A stretch of 62,436 nt of DNA from Entamoeba invadens IP1. Lineage: Eukaryota > Evosea > Mastigamoebida > Endamoebidae. The stretch lies in the NCBI RefSeq assembly GCF_000330505.1, contig NW_004440445.1, positions 410,539 to 472,974 on the forward strand, given 5' to 3'. Of the stretch, positions 1 through 10,557 are shown one piece after another. The notes beneath the pieces are model-generated. The model searched no databases. It had not been told where the DNA came from and saw only the letters and a list, made by a program, of their open reading frames with translations. Positions within the stretch are counted from its first letter, which is position 1, and the number at the start of each line of letters is the position of its first letter. Both the position numbers and the translations under genes were made by a program.

Positions 1-1134
1 ATTGATGTAGCACTCTACTCTCATGTTGAGAGATATAACTTGTCTATCAAACTATTTACTCCATTCTTACAGGCGAGAGTTAAAGATATCGACATCACTA
101 GTAAAGTCTCAGAGTTGACTCTCTATATCTTTAATAATGTCAATTCAACATTTGACTTCTCCAGAATGGACGCATTGAAGAAGCTGACGATAGTCTATGG
201 ATTCAATATAAGTCCATCTTCATTGGAGTTAATTACTCCTTTACTCAATACGTTGCCGTTCTTTAGAACTTTAATTATCGAGGCATCTGCAAGTAATATT
301 AGTGCTTTTCCAAGGTATCTTGCCTTACTCAATTTTGAGCGTATTAAAGTGATTTTCAAAGTGATTGGATTGAAGCAATCGATATATGAGTCATTTGAGT
401 TCAAAGAGTTACAGAAATATGTGACAGTATCTTCCGTATTTAACAATATATACCCATTCATGGTCAATGAAAACATCCCACTTTTAGTCGATAATAAAAA
501 GCTATTTATCGTCTCACCAGATGTCGTGGACGATGCAGAGATAGTGAAGGCTTGGAGTCAGTATTTCCCATTCAAAATATCTGTCTTTGGGAATCGAGAA
601 GTCATTAACGACTTATTTAAAATTGATCTTTCACTGTACACATCAGTCGTCGACCTTTCATTGTCGAGAATCAACACATTCATGCACATTTCGTTGACAT
701 TCCCTCCCTCGTTACGGTCATTGTCGTTATCTGTATTTAACCCAAATCCATTCCCAGAACTCTCCAAATTGAAAATCGAAGAACTCAAAATTAACGACTG
801 CTCGACAGTCACCTCGCTACATCTCCCCACTACACTCTCGAAATTACACATCACAGACTGCGAAAGACTCTCGGAAATTGTCGACTTGAATAATGAATTG
901 ATGAGAGATCTCAAGATATCATGTCCCAGTGTCAAAATGATCGTCCCTTATGTGGCGCGACTCAGACTGGAAAAGTACGTCTACAACAAAAACAAAATCA
1001 GAACACCACAAGATGTGGTCGAGTCGAGACTCGCAAAACAAGCACTTGGAGTCGCAGATAACGTCACTGTCGTTGAGCTGCCAACACAGTTCTACCCCGT
1101 CATCAGAAAGAGCTTTTTGTCAGTCAACTGTTAA
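1..1134 (+). CDS. LRR-family protein, 5' end cut by window edge
   Basis: The reading frame is open from the first base of the window to a TAA at 1134, giving at least 377 residues; no start codon is visible, so the N-terminus lies outside. The C-terminal half contains leucine-spaced segments of the type LPTTLSKLHITDCERL, repeated with roughly 20-residue periodicity, typical of irregular LRR proteins that are abundant in Entamoeba. No signal peptide or membrane segment is visible in the part present. The gene at the other end of the window (61676 onward) appears to belong to the same family. The molecular role is unknown; LRR proteins generally act as binding scaffolds, which is family knowledge and not shown here. 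Confidence 0.75.
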   Translation: MDVALYSHVERYNLSIKLFTPFLQARVKDIDITSKVSELTLYIFNNVNSTFDFSRMDALKKLTIVYGFNISPSSLELITPLLNTLPFFRTLIIEASASNISAFPRYLALLNFERIKVIFKVIGLKQSIYESFEFKELQKYVTVSSVFNNIYPFMVNENIPLLVDNKKLFIVSPDVVDDAEIVKAWSQYFPFKISVFGNREVINDLFKIDLSLYTSVVDLSLSRINTFMHISLTFPPSLRSLSLSVFNPNPFPELSKLKIEELKINDCSTVTSLHLPTTLSKLHITDCERLSEIVDLNNELMRDLKISCPSVKMIVPYVARLRLEKYVYNKNKIRTPQDVVESRLAKQALGVADNVTVVELPTQFYPVIRKSFLSVNC

Positions 1135-1250
1135 TTTGTTATTAATTTTGTTATTTAAAACATTTTAAAAACGTTTTTTGAGGAGGAAAAACTCATCAAA
1201 TTTGGTGTTCTATATTATCGCTTTTGAGTGCAAACTAGAAAAGGTAATAA

Positions 1251-2315
1251 ATGTTTTCGTGGATGGAGATGAAGCCAGTTGTCGTGTTGAAGAATGACTA
1301 CAAAGAGGGCGAGACGATATTCAGTGACGAAGTTCTCCTCCCTATTGGGCTATATGATAAATACGTGAAGGAAGAACAAAAGACTAAAAATCCGATATAC
1401 GTCTTTTTGTATTCAGTTGGGTCTGAGAAATGTGATTTTATCGGAAGAGTAGTTGGAAGGTCGTCAGATGTTATGCTTCACTTCAGATCGACTGTATTTT
1501 CTACTGAAGGGACTGCAGTGCTTCAATTTAAAGTGTTGGACGTGGTCAAGTCTATCTCGATAAAACCGCTCAGTTGCTTTTTCTACACCATCGATAATTA
1601 TCGAGCAGTTTTGAATGGCCTATTTCAACGAACGAAATGTCTCTTTGGTGGGCAAAGGTTCTTTTTTTACACACCGTCCAATTGTGGCATTGAAATTGTA
1701 AATATAGAAATCAGTGAAGTGAATGGAAAGGCCGACGGTTGTGCTGTGATGGATGGCCAAATCTTCGATATCGTTTTCGACCACATATTCACTCGAGAAC
1801 AAATCTATAAGGCTATTGAAGATGACAAGAAAGAAGCTAATACTAAAGAGAAAGGAACTGTCGAGTGCAAATATTGTAAACTTGAAATGAAGAAAAAGGA
1901 ATTGAGGGATCATATTTGGGACGCTTGTGATTACTCTTTAGAACAATGCGAGTGTTGTGAATTATATTATCCAATAGCTTACAAAAAGTTACACCGAAGA
2001 TATTGTTTAAAGTATTTAGAGAAAGTTGGTATTAAAGAGAAGGTCGAAGAAAAGGAGGAAGAAAAGGAGAATACCAAAGTCGAGCAAAAAGTTCAAGAAG
2101 AGAAAATAGAAAAGATCGGGTCTCCAAAAGAAAAAGAGGGGGAGGATTATTCAAGTGCTTTGGCGTTTATGGAGGAGGCTTTAAAAAGTGAAGATGAAGA
2201 GTCTGATCATTATGAAGAGAATAAAATGGAATCAAAACTGTTACGTCCAACTTCACCTGAAACACTTAAACGTGTCGTAAATGAAAAAATTCCCCTTGAA
2301 AAATGGACTAAGTGA
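1251..2315 (+). CDS. UFD1-domain protein with two C-terminal zinc fingers
   Basis: A single exon of 354 residues. Residues about 25-180 match the UFD1 N-terminal fold that binds p97/CDC48 and ubiquitin: a start like VLLPIGLYDKY, then a section resembling SCFFYTIDNYRAVLNGLF and a C-terminal sub-barrel. Residues 206-252 hold two XAF1/TRAF-type zinc fingers (C206, C209, H221, C226; then C233, C236, H248, C252). A Glu/Lys-rich tail of about 100 residues follows. UFD1 family members deliver ubiquitinated clients to CDC48 in ER-associated and nuclear degradation; the fused fingers suggest a variant adaptor and not the canonical UFD1-NPL4 subunit. A second Met at residue 5 could also be the start. 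Confidence 0.75.
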   Translation: MFSWMEMKPVVVLKNDYKEGETIFSDEVLLPIGLYDKYVKEEQKTKNPIYVFLYSVGSEKCDFIGRVVGRSSDVMLHFRSTVFSTEGTAVLQFKVLDVVKSISIKPLSCFFYTIDNYRAVLNGLFQRTKCLFGGQRFFFYTPSNCGIEIVNIEISEVNGKADGCAVMDGQIFDIVFDHIFTREQIYKAIEDDKKEANTKEKGTVECKYCKLEMKKKELRDHIWDACDYSLEQCECCELYYPIAYKKLHRRYCLKYLEKVGIKEKVEEKEEEKENTKVEQKVQEEKIEKIGSPKEKEGEDYSSALAFMEEALKSEDEESDHYEENKMESKLLRPTSPETLKRVVNEKIPLEKWTK

Positions 2316-2616
2316 TGACGAATGAATTTATTGATTATTTTATATATATTATATACTATATATATAGTTTGTTTATTTTATAATACGAAATATCTATTTT
2401 ATTATTGAAAAATAGAATTATTATAAACTATAAAGGTTCTATGTGAAGATAACCAATTTAAAATTATAGTTTTATAAGTTAAATAGAGTTATAAACTATA
2501 TATTATAATTATTAATAGTAAAACGTCCTTTAAAATATTGAATGTTTCAAACGAATTAAAATAGTAAAATTTATCATATAAGAACAATAACTCCATTATC
2601 AAAAAATAAATAACAA
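2316..2616. other. Convergent AT-rich spacer
   Basis: About 300 bases between two convergent genes, almost entirely A/T with tata repeats near 2340-2370. No coding pattern seen; presumably 3' UTRs and polyadenylation signals of both genes. Confidence 0.7.
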
Positions 2617-4494
2617 TTAACCATGAACTTCTAGCATTTCGTTTTCACTGAAATATTTTGGGTTGTCGTCCACATAGTCGTAATTGCTCTTTTTAAACCG
2701 CTTGATGGAGAGTAACCCAACGACAAAGATTAACAATAGAACTGCTGAATACCCAAGAAGACCAATCATCAAAGGAGGTTCAACTGAGATCAATTCATAA
2801 CAAGTGGCTTCTTTGAGATTAGTTAGAAGTCGATTGATGGATGGACACTTGATTAAAGGTAACACCTCTTGATTGATTAAGTTGATGATTGATACTAAGG
2901 AGTCGGCAACTGATTTCAAATTCTTGATGTTTGTACTGTAATTCTTAAAGTTCTCTGGACATTCAGTGTCGCAGTTGTTGATGGTAATGTTGCTTGGATA
3001 TTTACAAGCAATTGGAGTAATGATATATTTCTTATCTATGGCTTCGGTGGAATTTTGCCAAGCTGGGAACTCGCATCTAACTGGTTGAAGTAAAGCACTT
3101 TGATCCGTTTTAGAACCGTCGATAAAATAGTACATGAAGTTCTTGATGAAGATGGAATCCATTAACTTCAAAATACCATCAAAAGAATCGACTTGTGGGT
3201 CTCTTGGGCAATACATTGGATTTGTAGTAGCTTCAATCGTTTGATTTAAACCAGCTACACAAGCCGTATTGTTATTTGTAACTCCTGTACAAGTGAATTT
3301 TTCATCATACTTCACAAAGTCACCAGTATTCACAATTTCATCAGTACATATTTGACCATAGAAGTCCAAAGCAGTTTTTATAATGTCTTTTTGAACTGTT
3401 TCGAAAGAATCAGTCATATTCTGTAAAGTGGAGTTTTGACAATTTCTAACAATTTGAAAGACTTGTTCCAGTTGACTACTTCCAGTTTGTTTTTCAGGAC
3501 TCATTTCGTCGATCATATAAGTGCAGACGTCTGACGTAACTGTGACCATTGGATATTCAATAGCTACCAATATCATCGAAAGTACTGCAAATACAATTGC
3601 AGTAGGGAACATAGGAATTGTCAAGAAATGGCATTTACAAATTGCTCCAATGAAGTAGAGGACAATACATATGATTGGAAGGAGTAAAATGACATCAACA
3701 AGAGCTTCTCTTGCTATGTAAACACTTGAAATATACTTTCGACCCAAATTAACAGTACCATCGATTGTACGAACTTGTTTATTTAGTGAATTTAATGCTT
3801 CTTTTGTTTGGTCAAATATAGAAGTGTCCAAATTTGGTACAGTCTGTTTCAATGGTTCAAGATCAATTGAAACAAAAGCTTCTGTAGTTTGGTCGAAGAT
3901 GTTTTTAATTTGGTCGTATGTGTCAAAGAGTGTATTTCCAAAAGACTTGAAGGCTACTGTTGTCTTTGAATTGCCAAATATTCCAAGTACAATGAATGGA
4001 ACCAATAAAGTGAATACCACGACATTAATCACTATGAAAGAACACCACTGCATATTACCATATGACTTCTCATCTTTAGGACATATACAGCCATGCTTAG
4101 CTACACAACATGGCCCAAAACAACATCTAGCACATGATAGTACATATATAACCAAAGTAAGTACTATAATGACTACTAACATAAAAAGGGAAGGAAGTGC
4201 TACCGACTCGACATATGGTTTATAAAAACAATCTTTTGTGATGTCTCTTGTTAAATTGAATCCGTCTGGAGATTCACAAAAATTCAGAAACCCCTTTGGA
4301 GTCTTTCCAGTGAACAAGACTGGATGTTTTGCTCTATTTCTTGGAATAGAGTCTTTCTCATTGGGAGTAAATGGGGGAGGAACATACTCTTCTACATTAG
4401 TATCATTAGTAAACGATGATGATGTATTGTTTTCTTCTGTAGATTGAGAAAGAACACCATAAGTTAGCAACAGTAATGTTAATAAAGACAACAT
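2617..4494 (-). CDS. Pentaspan membrane protein, prominin/tweety-like topology
   Basis: 625 residues in one exon. A signal peptide (about 1-16) precedes an extracellular stretch with N-glycosylation sequons. Membrane segments are predicted near 101-120, 152-174, 264-285, 295-314 and 574-597. Between the first two lies a cysteine cluster (SCARCCFGPCC, 120-130). Two large extracellular loops follow: one of about 90 residues with heptad-like FDQT repeats, and one of about 260 residues with paired cysteines and many Asn-X-Ser/Thr sites. The tail (598-625) is cytosolic and tyrosine-bearing. This order and the cysteine-rich first cytosolic loop match prominins; tweety channels are the alternative. 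The start codon is supported by a TATA-like AAAATAAAAGCC about 30-40 bases upstream and a TGAACTGACTT element between it and the ATG. Confidence 0.7.
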   Translation of the reverse strand: MLSLLTLLLLTYGVLSQSTEENNTSSSFTNDTNVEEYVPPPFTPNEKDSIPRNRAKHPVLFTGKTPKGFLNFCESPDGFNLTRDITKDCFYKPYVESVALPSLFMLVVIIVLTLVIYVLSCARCCFGPCCVAKHGCICPKDEKSYGNMQWCSFIVINVVVFTLLVPFIVLGIFGNSKTTVAFKSFGNTLFDTYDQIKNIFDQTTEAFVSIDLEPLKQTVPNLDTSIFDQTKEALNSLNKQVRTIDGTVNLGRKYISSVYIAREALVDVILLLPIICIVLYFIGAICKCHFLTIPMFPTAIVFAVLSMILVAIEYPMVTVTSDVCTYMIDEMSPEKQTGSSQLEQVFQIVRNCQNSTLQNMTDSFETVQKDIIKTALDFYGQICTDEIVNTGDFVKYDEKFTCTGVTNNNTACVAGLNQTIEATTNPMYCPRDPQVDSFDGILKLMDSIFIKNFMYYFIDGSKTDQSALLQPVRCEFPAWQNSTEAIDKKYIITPIACKYPSNITINNCDTECPENFKNYSTNIKNLKSVADSLVSIINLINQEVLPLIKCPSINRLLTNLKEATCYELISVEPPLMIGLLGYSAVLLLIFVVGLLSIKRFKKSNYDYVDDNPKYFSENEMLEVHG

Positions 4495-5483
4495 GAAATA
4501 TTTAAGTCAGTTCACTTCATTAGGCTTTTATTTTTGAAAAGTCTTTACAGTCCACTCTACTCCAAAATCCATATTATGAAAGCAAACAATGAACTATATT
4601 TTTATTGATTGTTAATAGTTATAAAATACAAAACCAAAGCATTCAAACAATAAGAAAAGGTGTTCTTGTGTCTGATTGTTTAAAACGACCCCATATTATT
4701 GAGTGTTTGTTGTGTTAATTATAAGTAAAAACACCCTAAAAAGAGAAAAAACAACATTCACTAATCTTCATGACTTAACTTTGGGTATATTTTGTATCAT
4801 TGAAAGGAGTTTTGAAACAAAGCTTTATTTTTAGAAGTTTTATTGTTTCATAATAGAACAAGCATTTTACTTGTGTTTTTCTCTTATAGTCGACATAATA
4901 GTATAATTGAATGATATGTAACTATTGATTAATAATAATGGAAAACACGTGGAATTAGAAGAATCTAATATACCGATAGTAAATACTATTCTATTTTTAA
5001 AAAGAAAATCAAAATATTTTTGGTCTTGTTTCAATTTTTTAAAGAAACAAACGCAATGTCTTGGATTTATAATTAAACCATGTTCATTATACTAAATAAG
5101 AATTGACACAACTTATTCTGAGCAAACTTCTTTTTTAACAACCAAAATATTAACCAAACACTCTCCATAATAAAAGAAAGTTGTTTAATTTCGCCAAATT
5201 TCACTTTTATTGTATAGATTGATTGTCTAGTATAATATATTAAACAAATAATTAAATCAAGCGAAACAAATATTTGAAAACAAAACGATATAAACCATAA
5301 CATTAATAAAAAAGTTAGACAACGTCGAAACCTCAAACTTTTTTGAAAAAACAATCAATCAATCTCTGTATTAAAATAATAGAATACTTTTTATTATGTT
5401 AATGGCATTTGTCTTGCGAACAAAACCACGAAAAACAAGGAGAAATAAATAAGTCCGAGCGTTGTTGAATAAATTAAAAACAG
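4495..5483. other. AT-rich intergenic region
   Basis: Nearly 1 kb upstream of the pentaspan gene (minus) and downstream of the RRM gene (minus). It is A/T-rich with homopolymer runs. A hydrophobic open frame at 5073-5354 on the minus strand is judged a chance product of T-rich sequence. No RNA gene or repeat was recognised. Confidence 0.6.
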
Positions 5484-6498
5484 TTATTGGAAAGGCCCCC
5501 AGACGTCGTCGTCCAAGAACGTGAATGGGTGTTTAACCTCGTCTATTTGGTCCTTAAGTGTGGTGTTTCCGTCTTCTTCGAGTTGATTAATGATTTTTTC
5601 ATAATTGTGCAACAATGGGGAGTCTGCCTTTTTCATTTCTGAAATCGACTTTCTCATGAGCATTTGGTCATCGTCTTCTGGTGGTGGTGTTGGTTGGCTC
5701 TCTGAAGAAAAGTTGAAAGCTGAGAGTAACGATTTAAATAAGGAATTCTCTCGATCGTCATCCTCTGGTTCTATTCTTCGCAAGACTCTCACTGGTAATT
5801 CAGGCTGTTGTTGTAACGAGATGTAAGTTTGTTGTGGCTTCACTCGATTCAGGCGACGACTCTTCTTTGACTCTAAAGTCTCACTGAATTGAATGATCAG
5901 TACTTCACCATCCCACTTCTTTCCATTCTCATTCTTCAGCGCCAAGTTCGCGGACTTCTCGTCGGTGAATTTGACAAAGGCGTACGGTGGAAAGTCGGCG
6001 TCTGTCCGTCATTTCTGTATCAAGACTCAGTATAGTATCTTTATAATAAAAGTATTATAAATAAACTAGAAACAAACCTTTTCCAACTACAGTGACTTTC
6101 TCGACTATACCGTACTGACTGAAGTGATCGTAGACATCGGTGTCTGTCGCTTTTGTGTTTGAGATTCCTGTGATATACAAAGTCTTCTTGTCGAGGTCGG
6201 AGTCTCTGATTTGCGTTGACTTTGCCCATTCGACGATCCAATGGTTGTCCTGAAGATTTTCAAAACTAGAAAGACATTGCTGAGCCTCTTCGGACGTCTT
6301 AAATTTAACGAAGGCGCAGCCCTTGTTTTTTTTGGTCTCTCTATCGCACACCATTGTAACATCGACGACTTCTCCATAATGCTTACAATAGTCTTTAAGG
6401 ACTTGTTCTTTCATGGACGCGCCAAGGCGCGCAAAGAAAAGTGTTGTCATAGGCTTTGCATTCTCGCGCTTGCCATAGCGATTGAGTAACCCAGACAT
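5484..6498 (-). CDS. Two-RRM RNA-binding protein, two exons
   Basis: Exon 1 is 6498-6078 and exon 2 is 6001-5484; the 76-base intron starts GTTTGT and ends CAG. Splicing in phase 1 yields 312 residues and restores the second RRM across the junction. RRM1 (about 18-95) has RNP2-like LFFARL and RNP1 KGCAFVKF. RRM2 starts with LYITGI in exon 1 and continues with PYAFVKF in exon 2. The remaining C-terminal 130 residues are low complexity, with Pro/Asp/Ser stretches. Without splicing the frame ends nine codons after the donor, which is why the domain looks broken. The arrangement resembles CELF/HuR-type regulators of mRNA splicing or stability; the target RNA cannot be told. Confidence 0.85.
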
Positions 6499-7713
6499 CT
6501 TATTCTTCGTTGTCTATTCTTTCCAGTTCATCTTTGATTTTTTTCTATGTGCTATTTCTATTGTTTGATTTTAGCTTTTCTTCTTTTTTTGACTCTTTTT
6601 GAACTCTTGGAGTGGTTCAACGTCCCGATTCTTTGTACTAAACGACTCATGGTTCACTTCTAAAAACACACCTCCCTTTTGTTTTTCGCTCTTCAATTTG
6701 ACTTGCTAAAATTCCGCTCTTCTGGAATGAGAAACCCAATGAAAAAGAATTAATGTGATTTCCCGTATTATTTAATAGTAAATTAATACTTTTTCTTTGT
6801 AAATGGTGAATTATCTTTTTTTCTCAAAAATGCATCACTTAATATATAAAGTTGTTCAAAAAATTGTTCTATTTTTGTAAAACAGTAAAAATGTACTATA
6901 ACTGTAATACTTTTAACTATCGGTTTACCATTCTCGACATTTATAACAAAACAACTCCGTTAAAGCCCGTTTTGTTCGGTTATTTTTGTCAAACAACTAC
7001 TTATTTGTCTCTTTCAGTATAACTCTTACACTTTGAATTTTTTCGGGATTCGTAAAACGTCATTTTTGACATTAGCCATTATTTATTTTAATGATTTTTA
7101 GTTTCACCTTCCAATTACAAGATTTAAAAAGTTGATAGAACTTACTTGAGTTAAAACCAAAATTTCAGGTAGACTTTATCAGAGACTAAAACTAACTTAC
7201 TAAACAATTATTATTATGCTATGAATATGAAACAAGTCAAATTATTAACAATCTAATAATTGTTAATATTTTAATTAATTGTTTGGTTAATTAATTCACA
7301 ATAAAATAAAATTGTTTTTAATAAAACAAAGTTAATATTTCTTTCTAATTTATTGGACAATTCAACCTTTATTTGGAAAGTAGTCGCATTATTTGGACTG
7401 TTTTTAAAACTTTAATTATTCAATTTATTGTTTCAAATCATTGCCGAGTTACAATGTTCTTGTCAAGATAATAAAATAGAAAATTGCAACGTTATGATGC
7501 CGCGATGAAATACAATTTCTGCACAAAACGACCTAACAAGTCCAATCCAATTGTTTTTTAATTTCAACCTGACAAATTCTATATTAATTAATATGTTTAC
7601 ACTTTTTCAAGTCAATAATTGATTGGCATTTAATTAATTATAAATAGAATTTAATTCAATCGAAGAATAATAAAGGTCGTATTATTAATAAAATAGAAAA
7701 AAATAGAAATAAA
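6499..7713. other. AT-rich intergenic region
   Basis: 1.2 kb between the RRM gene and the beta-amylase 3' end. It is T-rich just upstream of the RRM gene and A/T-rich elsewhere. No coding pattern, structured RNA or clear repeat was seen. Confidence 0.6.
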
Positions 7714-9024
7714 TTATTTCATTGAGTTGACGAAGTTGCAGAATTGCCCCCAGGCGTTGCCATCATCAAGAAGACCTCTTGTCATTCTGAGGTAAGTGAA
7801 GGCATTGAGGTTGTGTTGTTTGGCCTTATTGACAATTTGGTTGAATCCATTAGTGTTGCATCCGCCATACCCACACAATTCAAGTGCGTTCTCTCCACAC
7901 TTTCCAATTCCAACTGAAGATGCAGCGTTCAAAGCTTGGTCGACAAGGTTAGCTGGCTGACTGCCACAATTAGAGTCTGTGCCCGACATCTCGAGGCAAG
8001 TGAAGTCGAATCTGATGTTATTTTTCTTGAAGGTATTTGACAATGTTTTGTAAGCGTCATTTCCATTAGAGTTGTAATAGCCCGCTGTCATCTCAGCTGC
8101 GTGGCTGTTGTCAGTCCACCACCAATGAACTCCACTGATTTTCCCAGCAAGTGCCAAGTTGTCGCCAAAGACACTTCTTGCTGCAGACAACACCTTGTCG
8201 GTGTGACTTAACAAGAGGTCGAAGTACCATTGTTGGAAGAACTTTCCATATTCGCTCTGGTAGTTGTCGTTTCCATTTCCAAAGAAACCAGTTGATGTTG
8301 GTGGCTTGTAGTTGTACTGACCCGCATTAGTTGGGTTGTGTCCCCACTCGGAGTGTCCAGCATTGTTTGCTGCGTTCTTCAAGTTCTCCTGTGACTTGCT
8401 GTCGCTGCACTGGAACTCTCCAATACCGCAGTAGCTCCATCTAGAGAGTGGATATGACGGGTATCTTGTCTCACCGCATGGTCCCATACCAACTTGGATC
8501 TCATTGAGTGTTCCGTCGTCGATGTAACTCTGGAAGTTCTGTTTGAAAGACGCCATGAAATCTTTGTAGATTTCAATTGGGGTTCTTCCTTCGAAGATGC
8601 TCTGGTCATCATAAGCAAATGAAATGTACTCGTTGGCGACGTTGTTTTCGGCGTCTTTGAAGAAGGCGTCATTCGAAGCGCCAGCGTTTCTGACCCATTG
8701 TGGAATCTCAATAGTCACAGAGTCTCCAACATTACCACCACACTTGTGGAACGACATTACTGCTTGGAACTTAAGACCAGCGTTCTTCACCATAGAGACT
8801 AAGGTCTTGTAGGCATTCCAATTGTAAGTCTTTGGAGAAGTCTCTACAAGTCCCCACCAGACATCAGACATGACACCAGCCACACCCGCTGACTTGATCT
8901 TGTTGAGATCGTTTTGAAGTTGTCCCTGGTTGTTGACACCATTGGAGTTAACAGTGTCAAGTGGCATCATCAAGTTGACTTCAATCGCAAATGCGACTGA
9001 GAGGAGTGCTACGAATGCAATCAT
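7714..9024 (-). CDS. Secreted beta-amylase (GH14)
   Basis: 436 residues, one exon. A short signal peptide (1-13) is followed by a complete glycoside hydrolase family 14 barrel. The catalytic acid is E185 in GMGPCGETRYPSYP and the catalytic base is E378 in CGENAL; the substrate-binding DVWWGLVE (54-61) and GVHWWW (298-303) motifs are present. The enzyme releases maltose from the non-reducing ends of starch-like glucans. With a signal peptide it would act outside the cell or in vesicles, for ingested starch or for storage/cyst glucans. GC content is clearly higher than in neighbours, as in the nearby HSP70 gene, suggesting high expression. A TATA-like box sits 24-36 bases upstream of the ATG. 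Confidence 0.97.
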   Translation of the reverse strand: MIAFVALLSVAFAIEVNLMMPLDTVNSNGVNNQGQLQNDLNKIKSAGVAGVMSDVWWGLVETSPKTYNWNAYKTLVSMVKNAGLKFQAVMSFHKCGGNVGDSVTIEIPQWVRNAGASNDAFFKDAENNVANEYISFAYDDQSIFEGRTPIEIYKDFMASFKQNFQSYIDDGTLNEIQVGMGPCGETRYPSYPLSRWSYCGIGEFQCSDSKSQENLKNAANNAGHSEWGHNPTNAGQYNYKPPTSTGFFGNGNDNYQSEYGKFFQQWYFDLLLSHTDKVLSAARSVFGDNLALAGKISGVHWWWTDNSHAAEMTAGYYNSNGNDAYKTLSNTFKKNNIRFDFTCLEMSGTDSNCGSQPANLVDQALNAASSVGIGKCGENALELCGYGGCNTNGFNQIVNKAKQHNLNAFTYLRMTRGLLDDGNAWGQFCNFVNSMK

Positions 9025-9651
9025 TGTGTGATTCTTCGTTATAAAGTGGCGTTTTATAGCTCATCTTCTTTGATTTTTTGAAAAGAATTTTCAGTCGAAC
9101 TTTTTTGGCTATTCTTTTTCTTTTCATTTTTCCTATAATGTAATGTTCTTAATTAATTAAACTAGAATTTTTAATTTATCAAAAAAAAAAAAGAAAAAAA
9201 GCAATTGAAATGTTTGGATACTTTTCTTTGTTTTGAATGTGTTTTTCTTAACGAATAGAAGTTTCATGACATTTTAGTAAACCACATATTCACATATCAT
9301 AACTCTAATCTATAATTTGATAATTTATAATTAACAAACACATAAGCAACTATGAATATCATAAAATAAAGTGTATACGAGTTTGTAACTCCTCGTGTTA
9401 TAAATTCATTTTCATCAAGTTCATTACATTATTATTTCTTTGTTTACTATTGTTAAGTGATATAATAGTATCGTTTAAGTCGATTTTAAATGACATCAAG
9501 TGAGCGACATTACAACACATATATTATTATTTCAATTTTATTAAATGCACCAGTTGATAGCTTATATAAGTTGTGTTTCTTATTTAAACATTTTTACAAC
9601 ATGTTATATTTGTATTGAAATAAACAATGGTTGATAAACTAACAAAACTAG
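9025..9651. other. AT-rich intergenic region
   Basis: About 630 bases upstream of beta-amylase. It has a poly-A run at 9180-9200 and little else besides the promoter; no gene recognised. Confidence 0.6.
9048..9060 (-). promoter_or_regulatory. TATA-like box of beta-amylase gene
   Basis: On the minus strand reads GCTATAAAACGCC, 24-36 bases before the ATG. Spacing equals that of other genes here, implying a very short 5' UTR as is typical for Entamoeba. Confidence 0.6.
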
Positions 9652-10263
9652 TTAGAAAGTCAAAACAATAGCAAAGAAAAGCACACCAATCAACAAAGAC
9701 GATGCACTGTTCTCATACGAGTCTGTCTCGGTGTCCTTTGTGTCCAATTCCAACTCGTCAAACATCAAGTTGACAGAAGTTGTTGAGTCGCCAGTTCTTG
9801 TGAAGATGATTGTTGAGACCTCACCATTCAAGTTGAATTGGTCAAGTTTGATGTACGCCTTCATGTTCTTGTTTTTCTTGACCTTGATTGTGTAACCAGC
9901 TGTGTTGTTGATGGTGGTCTCGTTGAATGAATCGTATGCAGTGCTGAATATCTTAACATTGAGTGGGATATTGTTCAAGTCGTCGTTGTCGTACTTGACG
10001 TGGAATCTGAGTGTCTTGTACGTTTTGTCTTTGTCTTGGACTGTTGTTGAGACGCTGTCGTTTGTTGTGAACACAATATAGTCACCAGGCAACATTGTCA
10101 CAACTTCCCAGTGCGATCTGTCTTTGTCTTGTATTCCAACAGTCAAGTTGTCTGGATTGACAACCTCAAATCCCTCATAGAAGTCGCCGTCGTCATACAA
10201 CTTGATGTAATCTGCTGATACCATCATCACAAATGCACATAATAAGAGTGTTTCCATTTTCAA
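9652..10263 (-). CDS. Putative GPI-anchored surface protein
   Basis: 203 residues. An N-terminal signal peptide (about 1-17, ending VSA-DY) and a C-terminal hydrophobic segment (about 190-203, LLIGVLFFAIVLTF) that runs to the stop with no cytosolic tail give the classic GPI-attachment layout. A small-residue omega region lies at 185-189 (NSASS). The middle is beta-rich with several Asn-X-Thr sequons and no cysteines after the signal peptide. No known domain was recognised. GPI proteins coat the Entamoeba surface, so a surface location is inferred. A TATA-like AATAAAAGG lies about 27-36 bases upstream of the ATG. Confidence 0.75.
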   Translation of the reverse strand: MKMETLLLCAFVMMVSADYIKLYDDGDFYEGFEVVNPDNLTVGIQDKDRSHWEVVTMLPGDYIVFTTNDSVSTTVQDKDKTYKTLRFHVKYDNDDLNNIPLNVKIFSTAYDSFNETTINNTAGYTIKVKKNKNMKAYIKLDQFNLNGEVSTIIFTRTGDSTTSVNLMFDELELDTKDTETDSYENSASSLLIGVLFFAIVLTF

Positions 10264-10557
10264 TTGGACTTCCTCTTAATTTCCATCCTTTTATTCACAG
10301 AGCGACACTTTGACAACTCAATCACACATTCACAATCTGATTTCGTTTTGTTTTCTGTTTATGAATTAATAATTTTTTTTAGGATATGAAGAACTATTAA
10401 AAATAGTATATTTAATTATATTTGTTGCTAATGATTAAATGTATTATTTTATATTGTATTGTAAACTATTGATATTTTTATAATCATTAAAAATATTAAA
10501 TCATTATGAAACTATATATAATACTAAAAATAACTTTGTAAAGACAAGTGAATTACA

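Noticed and set aside
5073..5354. Hydrophobic 93-codon minus-strand frame
   Set aside because: Phe/Leu/Ile-rich product of T-rich intergenic DNA, no coding signature or promoter spacing.
6041..6241. RRM gene as frameshifted pseudogene
   Set aside because: The break is fully explained by a 76-base intron that rebuilds RRM2 in frame.
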